DNA of 64,000 nucleotides from Pyricularia pennisetigena. Taxonomy: Eukaryota; Ascomycota; Sordariomycetes; Magnaporthales; Pyriculariaceae. A program made the translations under genes and the position numbers. The notes under the pieces were generated by a model, which worked only from the letters and a program-made list of their open reading frames with translations, was not told the origin of the DNA and did not search any database. Below, one piece after another: positions 58,766 through 64,000 of this stretch. The stretch covers positions 3,967,030 to 4,031,029 of the forward strand of contig NC_043740.1 of assembly GCF_004337985.1 (NCBI RefSeq), in the 5' to 3' direction. The number at the start of each line of letters is the position of its first letter. Positions within the stretch are counted from its first letter, which is position 1.

Positions 58766-59869
58766 ATGGCGGTCGATCACGATGACTTCCTCCACCTCTC
58801 CAAGCCGCTCGCGCCATCGGCCGTCGGTTTCAATGCCAATGTCGCTCCCCTCACAGTTACCATCCAGCCGCAGGCCATCTTGTCAATACTAGATCACGCC
58901 GTGCGCCGGGACATCCGTGACACCCAGGCCACTCGCGTCATCGGCGCCTTGGTCGGCGTCCGCTCCGAGGACGGCACCGACGTAGAGGTCCGCAGCACCT
59001 TCGCCATCCCCCACACTGAGAACGAGGACCAGGTTGAGGTCGATGTCGAGTACCAGAAGAACATGTTGGCCCTGACCCTCAAGGCCTCACCCCGCGAGTC
59101 CCTGCTCGGGTGGTACACGACCACCCATGAGCTCAACTCCTTCTCGGCACTGATCCAGAACTTCTTCGCCAGTCCGGAGACGGGCACCTTCCCCCACCCG
59201 GCCGTTCACCTGACCATGAGCACCGAGCCGGGCGCCGACATTGAGCCGAGGTGCTATATCAGCGCCCCGGCTGCCGTGAGCCCGGACCGCGCTGCCGATT
59301 CGTGCTTCTTCATCCAGGTTCCGCACCGCACACCCCCGACCAACGAGTCGGACCGCGCCGCCCTCGAGGCTATTGCCGCCGGCAAGGACGACGAGGCCCG
59401 CACCGCCCCCGTCCTGTCTGACATCGAGGCCCTCGCTCACTCGCTCGAGCAGACCATTGACATGCTGGACCGCACGTCCGAGTACGTTGGCGCCGTGTTG
59501 GACGAGGAGCGCGAGCCCTCGCACGCCCTCGGACAGTACCTCATGAACAACCTGTCGCTGGCCCCCAAGGTTGACAGCGTCAGCATCGAGCATGACTTCA
59601 ACAACCACATCCAGGACGTCCTCATGGTCTCGTACCTGACCAACACCATCCGCACCCAGGTCGACCTAGCTCAGCGCCTGGCCCTGGCCAACCTTACCGA
59701 CAAGGACGAAAAGAAGGAAGGCGAGGACGGAAAGGCTGAACGCGGAGGTGGGGGCCGTGGCGGCCGTGGCGGGAAGCGTGGCGGTGGCCGCGGTGGTGGT
59801 CAGCAAAGGGAACCGAGAGAGCCGAGGGAGCCAAGAGAGCCTAGAGAGCCTAGAGAGAGTGGCGAGTAG
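58766..59869 (+). CDS. eif3f: Translation initiation factor eIF3 subunit F
   Basis: Single exon, 367 residues, starting at ACCATGGCGGTCGATCACG. The MPN domain begins [20 protein letters not shown], followed by [40 protein letters not shown] and [13 protein letters not shown]. It lacks the JAMM metal site, as eIF3f does. The C-terminal helical region includes [20 protein letters not shown] and [20 protein letters not shown], which bundle with other eIF3 subunits. The last 45 residues are RGG-rich and end with a five-fold REP repeat encoded by a 9-nt minisatellite (about 59809-59860), a lineage-specific tail. eIF3f works in 43S recruitment. The start is chosen by Kozak context and family N terminus ([17 protein letters not shown]). 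Confidence 0.95.
   Translation: MAVDHDDFLHLSKPLAPSAVGFNANVAPLTVTIQPQAILSILDHAVRRDIRDTQATRVIGALVGVRSEDGTDVEVRSTFAIPHTENEDQVEVDVEYQKNMLALTLKASPRESLLGWYTTTHELNSFSALIQNFFASPETGTFPHPAVHLTMSTEPGADIEPRCYISAPAAVSPDRAADSCFFIQVPHRTPPTNESDRAALEAIAAGKDDEARTAPVLSDIEALAHSLEQTIDMLDRTSEYVGAVLDEEREPSHALGQYLMNNLSLAPKVDSVSIEHDFNNHIQDVLMVSYLTNTIRTQVDLAQRLALANLTDKDEKKEGEDGKAERGGGGRGGRGGKRGGGRGGGQQREPREPREPREPREPRESGE
59809..59860 (+). repeat. 9-nt minisatellite in the eIF3f C terminus
   Basis: Imperfect repeats of GAGAGAGCC-like units encode REP tripeptides in frame. Confidence 0.75.
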
Positions 59870-60119
59870 ATGGAATTGTCGTATGTTGATATAGACTAAA
59901 ATCAAGCCTCATTCGCGGTTCCCGCCCGCTGTGACGGTGCCGCTCAGGCACACTGGCTTCGACTTGGACGCCGCAAAGGCATTGGTTTTGGCTTGAGAGA
60001 CCATGAAGACGAGACGACGAAGACATGTATTGGGTTTGGGCTAGCCAAAAAATCCAAGTTAGCATAGAACTTCTCAACAGGGTTGATACGGCGTTGATGG
60101 TAACTGAATGAGGAAAACA

Positions 60120-60152
<33 letters not shown>

Positions 60153-60590
60153 TATCATCGAATTTTCCCACCTTAATAGTTGGCGAGGTTACGCAGCCGG
60201 CAAGTTATCATTGTCATCTATTCATGGAGGCTCCGATGCTGCAGTTCAGAGACACTCATGCTGGTACATGGGTATGTCAACTTTATCCGGGAAAGGCCGG
60301 TATAGAGTAATTTGTCTTTTATTTTCTTGTTGGCTTCTTAAAACGTGTTTTCTCCTTTTCAGATGCTCGCAGTCCAACCAGACCGTTCTCCTGGTCCGTA
60401 TTCATCGCCCGCTAGCCAACCTGTAAATCCCTGTTTAAACTCCGCCATGCTCCCGTAATTTAACTCAAATAGCAATGCCCGCCATGTGCGCCACGAAACA
60501 TTATTCTTTTGGTTTTCATCAAAATACGCTCCATGCATGATCCAACGTTCTCCGCTCGAGGAGAAGTTCCACCACGCTGATCCTATCCTA
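59870..60590. other. Intergenic between convergent eIF3f and R3H genes
   Basis: 3' flanks of two convergent genes with an A30 run at 60121-60150. No gene seen. Confidence 0.55.
60121..60150. repeat. A30 homopolymer
   Basis: 30 consecutive A between convergent gene ends. Confidence 0.85.
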
Positions 60591-63462
60591 CTAGGTTGAT
60601 GGCTTCTGCGGCAGCGTGGAGGGATTACCATACGTAGGCAAATGACTGAAAGTGGCGGTAGGCCCGACGGAGTGGCCCTGGCCCATCGGGGGCTTGTTTG
60701 GCATACGCTGTGGAGGGTTGTGAACCTGTTGTTGTTGGGGAGGATGCGGGAGGTGAAGTCCAGGGGGCTGATGCTGGACTGGATAGATAGGCTGCTGGGG
60801 CAGTTGTTGGGTCATCGTTGGCTGCTGCATTTGCGGAATCACTGGGTAGTGCTGAGACATAGAGTTGTTTGAACCTTGCCTCATCATGGTGAATCCATTA
60901 GCCATCCCAACATATTGAGTTGGATGGGCGCCTGCGGATTGCTGACCATAATGCATGGGCGGGATTGCGCTCATCATGGGACTCCCCGCCTGAGGCGCCG
61001 TGTTTGGACCCGCAAACGGTCCGCTGGGAGCAGGCACTACGGGGCCATGTGGCATAGACATCGGTGCCGGCCCCGTCCCTGGGATGAAGGATTGGGTCTT
61101 GGGGTTGAACCCGTGCCTGTTGTAACTCCCGGGTATTGGATGCTGACTCTTCGGGTCATGTGGGTTTGTGTGGCATGGCAATTGGCCGTATGGATACGGG
61201 ATGCTCGGGTTTGGGACAGGTCCTGGCACAGCAGCCGACGCGGGAACCGATGCAGGCATCGAAGTAGGCCCTGATGGCAAGGGTCGACCCAGATAGGGAG
61301 CCTGAGGCTGTTGACCGTTGAATTGCTGATGGGGCCAAGGCTGAGGAGACACGCCCTGTGCTAAGTTTGCATAAGAATTTCCTGGCTGAGCTTGAGCTTG
61401 CGCTGGGTATCTTCCGGCGTTCAGCTGAGCGCTCGAGTTCTGTAGGGGGAAGAATTAGTCTGTTGTCCTTTCTGCTGCCATACTCTGAACGATTTTGTAT
61501 GACTTACCGCCGGCGGATGTGCATAGGTGGGGCCGTAGCCGCCTGGGGCCATTGGCGTTGTGTAGGGCTGGCCAGATGACACATACATGGGTGCGTAAGA
61601 CGGCTGAGGAGGCTGCTGCTGTGGTGTGTACGGGGCACCATTGCCCCCTACAGGCACGTGAACTGGAGCCCACATGTGAGGTTGATGGGGGTGAGTATAG
61701 TAAGGAGTATACAGCGAACGCGAATCGAAGCTCTCGGAGTCGTCTCGTCTCTGCTTCCCAGTCTTGCCCCTTTTACCCAGCGCAGACTTGTCCCTCGCGG
61801 ATACGGAACTTGCCCTGGATACTCCAGTACTGTCCTCATTATCTGGATGATTTGTGTCAGAATGTCGCCTTTTTCATGAATAAATAAATAGCCTTTCCTG
61901 ACTTACCAGGGCTAGATGTCTCCGTCTCTGTCGTGGTGCCGAAGATCCTGAGCCTGGCCTTGTTGTAGGCTTCTTCGCGTTCCTCACGGGTAAGCCTGAG
62001 GTAATAGTCAGCACACAACGACTTGAGAAGATATTTTATGGAATAATAAATGAAGCATAGCTAACTTACTTCTGATTTGTATTGGCATTCTTATCCTTGG
62101 AGTCGCTTCCATCTTCCGACGTTGGTTTTGATGGGCCAGCACTTGCGGGCGCCGAATCACCCTCTTCGCCACGGCGCATGATCTTCCGCGGCAGCATAGC
62201 AGGAGGAGGTGTGCTGCTCGTCGACTCATTGGCGGCGGCGATACTTTGTAACGAAGGGGGAACACGACAAAAGGGTGTGCGATAGATGCGAACCGCCCCT
62301 GCAACTGCTTCAAAAGAATGCGTCATATGATAATAGTCCGCGAGCTTGTGGGTCAACAACCGACAAAAAGAATTGCTGGGCGGCAGATCCATGAACGGCT
62401 CCCTGGTTTTGGACGTCAGTCTACGAGACGAGACTCATAACAGATTCTCCTTTTTTTTTTTTTTTTACGGCAGATACTCACTTTGAATCCTGAACAAATT
62501 CTATTACCTCCTTCTCCAAGCGCAAGAGAAAGATGCGGTCTTTTGAAGACTTCATTGCCTCCAGGAGCTTCTCGTCTGGATTCTGGCTGTAGAAGCCATT
62601 GAAGGATTCCTGGTTAGCCTGTGTGGTTGACAGCGGATTGGCTCCACTGGCTGCAGATGGTTGTTCGCATGCGCCGCCGTCAGGAGTAATGACCGCGCCT
62701 CGAGGCTGTGCCACGGACACAGAGTGCGGCGCGATGGCCCTTGGGGGCATATCGCCTATTTGAATGGTGCGTAGACGACCGGCAACGTCGGATCCCATGC
62801 GTGAGTTCGCAATCTGCGAACCACGGATTGAAAATGCATCGTCTTCGTCGGCTGCAGCTTTTACGCTAGCGCTGTCGTCGGGTCTGAGGGATTCCTTCTC
62901 ATCCAGCACGTTGAATGTCGTACCAGATGTGATGCTCTTTCCATCCAAGCTTGGCGGTTTGGTGCCAAATTCTGAGTTAGAGTCTGCCTTCTGAGAGACC
63001 ACATCCGACGGCGTCTGGCTGTTCCCAACGGCGCTCGATTGCTCTGTTGATGTTGAGCCTGAACCATTAACAACGAGACTCGGTGGCTTTGCTCCCAGCT
63101 TCAAGTTTGTCAGGCCTTGAACAACCTTGTCATCCACAGCGTCTTTCTCCACGGGTGGTGACTGTCTTTCGTATCCATCGCCCATGGCACTGCCAAGACT
63201 ATTGTTCATAGGCAGCCTAGAGGGGCTTGTAGAAATTGCCATCTTGGGCTCAACTGAAGGTTTTCCGTGAGAAGGCATATTCTGGCGGGCCCCATTCGTT
63301 TCGGCTTCCTTTGGAGAAGCCACAACCTATGGTAATTGTTAGTTTTACCATCCCAAGTTGGCTTATAAGACAAAACTAGCAGGATAAATTGCTAAGTCCT
63401 ACACTAGCGAATGAGAGTTTCTTGCTCCCGGACATCGTCTGCAACACAGGAACCGATGCCAT
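60591..63462 (-). CDS. R3H-SUZ domain RNA-binding protein (Rbs1-like)
   Basis: Six exons, 63462-63403, 63326-62482, 62402-62070, 61995-61907, 61842-61508 and 61439-60591, give 836 residues with no frame break; introns are short GT-AG. Residues 1-20 are MASVPVLQTMSGSKKLSFAS and continue VVASPKE; a second ATG (63435) could also start. About 21-260 are disordered. The R3H domain spans about 270-380 (EKEVIEFVQDSKEPFMDLPP, NSFCRLLTHKLADYYHMTH, VRIYRTPFCRVPPSL). A SUZ motif follows (LPRKIMRRGEEG ... LTREEREEAYNKARLRIFG). The C-terminal 350 residues are rich in Pro, Gln, Gly, Tyr and Met. R3H-SUZ proteins bind single-stranded RNA or DNA; yeast Rbs1 aids RNA polymerase III assembly. The intron before the R3H core contains a T16 run. 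Confidence 0.9.
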
Positions 63463-64000
63463 GCTAACTTAGGATGCACCTTCAAGATTCCAAATGGAGG
63501 AAGCAGTCCACAAAGCGAGCCGGGCCAATACGGTTTCAGGAGTCGAGTTCGTTTAAGATACCTGGTCGGCGAGATGTAACACTAGACAACTGTCAGGAGA
63601 TAAGACAGTCGGCGTTGGCCTTGGTATAAATCGAGAAGCTGGAAGAATCAAGACGGTCCGCGGAGAAAGTTGACACAGGCAATCATCGTTGTAAGGTCGT
63701 AGCCATTATAGCGGACGGGGACTGTCTCGAAAGGTCTTTCGATGCGACTCGCAGAGAGCCCAATTCGACCGTGTATATTTTTCGTTCGTCAAGCACCCTT
63801 TTGTTGTAGCGGTTGAAGCGAATGCTCAAGTAAAGGCCAGGCTGCGGTTACTCCTCGCTCCAGGTTGTGGTTGGGAAGGACCCGATTTAGAGACTAGAAG
63901 ATGGGCGTCAATATGCGCGGCTGACGAGTGGATGACGACTTTTGCGAAGTTGGGCTGTATAGGTTCGTGGACGCATGGCCTGCGTTGTATGCTGTGAGGT
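63463..64000. other. Upstream region of the R3H-SUZ gene to the right edge
   Basis: Promoter and 5'UTR of the R3H-SUZ gene. No other gene seen. Confidence 0.5.

Noticed and set aside
63321..63323. Start of the R3H-SUZ protein at VASPKE
   Set aside because: That codon is GTG and lies just inside an acceptor site; exon 1 with a proper ATG was found at 63462.

Overview
This window is nuclear DNA of a filamentous ascomycete (Pezizomycotina, most likely Sordariomycetes). The evidence is many short spliceosomal introns (about 55-200 nt, GTRAGT donors, CTAAC-like branch sites), genes found mainly in filamentous fungi (class IV chitin synthase with its Skt5 activator, fungal Mic12, a DUF7727-type membrane protein), CA-rich leaders and TACC/TAGG-type intergenic repeats. 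The species cannot be fixed from sequence alone. I support 19 protein genes. I found no tRNA, rRNA, transposon, CRISPR array or biosynthetic cluster. Exon joins were checked for reading frame by hand; none has transcript support here.

Layout. 0-13 kb: the first exon of Ran GTPase (minus, cut by the left edge, with a GC donor), Nas2 proteasome chaperone (minus), a DH-PH RhoGEF (plus), an Rtc3/SBDS-like small protein (plus) and a small membrane protein (minus). 13-19 kb is gene-poor. 19-30 kb: an unidentified 219-residue protein (minus), OPA3-like (minus), polo kinase (plus) and a WD40 protein (minus). 32-44 kb: class IV chitin synthase (minus) and its Skt5/Chs4-type activator (plus) point away from each other across about 6 kb of non-coding sequence that includes an assembly junction. 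45-52 kb: a tyrosine phosphatase (plus), a disordered 545-residue protein (minus) and a small basic protein (plus). 53-64 kb is dense housekeeping: Mic12 and mitochondrial bL17 are divergent, Utp25 and eIF3f are divergent, and an R3H-SUZ protein (minus) converges on eIF3f.

Functional themes are cell division and polarity (polo kinase, RhoGEF, Ran), cell-wall chitin (the synthase and activator pair), mitochondrial structure and translation (OPA3-like, Mic12, bL17m), and ribosome biogenesis and translation (Utp25, eIF3f, Rtc3-like, R3H-SUZ).

The non-coding DNA is marked by very long A/T homopolymers (T27, T34, T35, T42, A30), including a T-N-A junction that is probably a scaffold join. I see no clear novel system. 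The best leads are the linked chitin synthase and activator, a stop-free last intron in the activator that could switch off its prenylation, and several conserved-looking genes without a known function.
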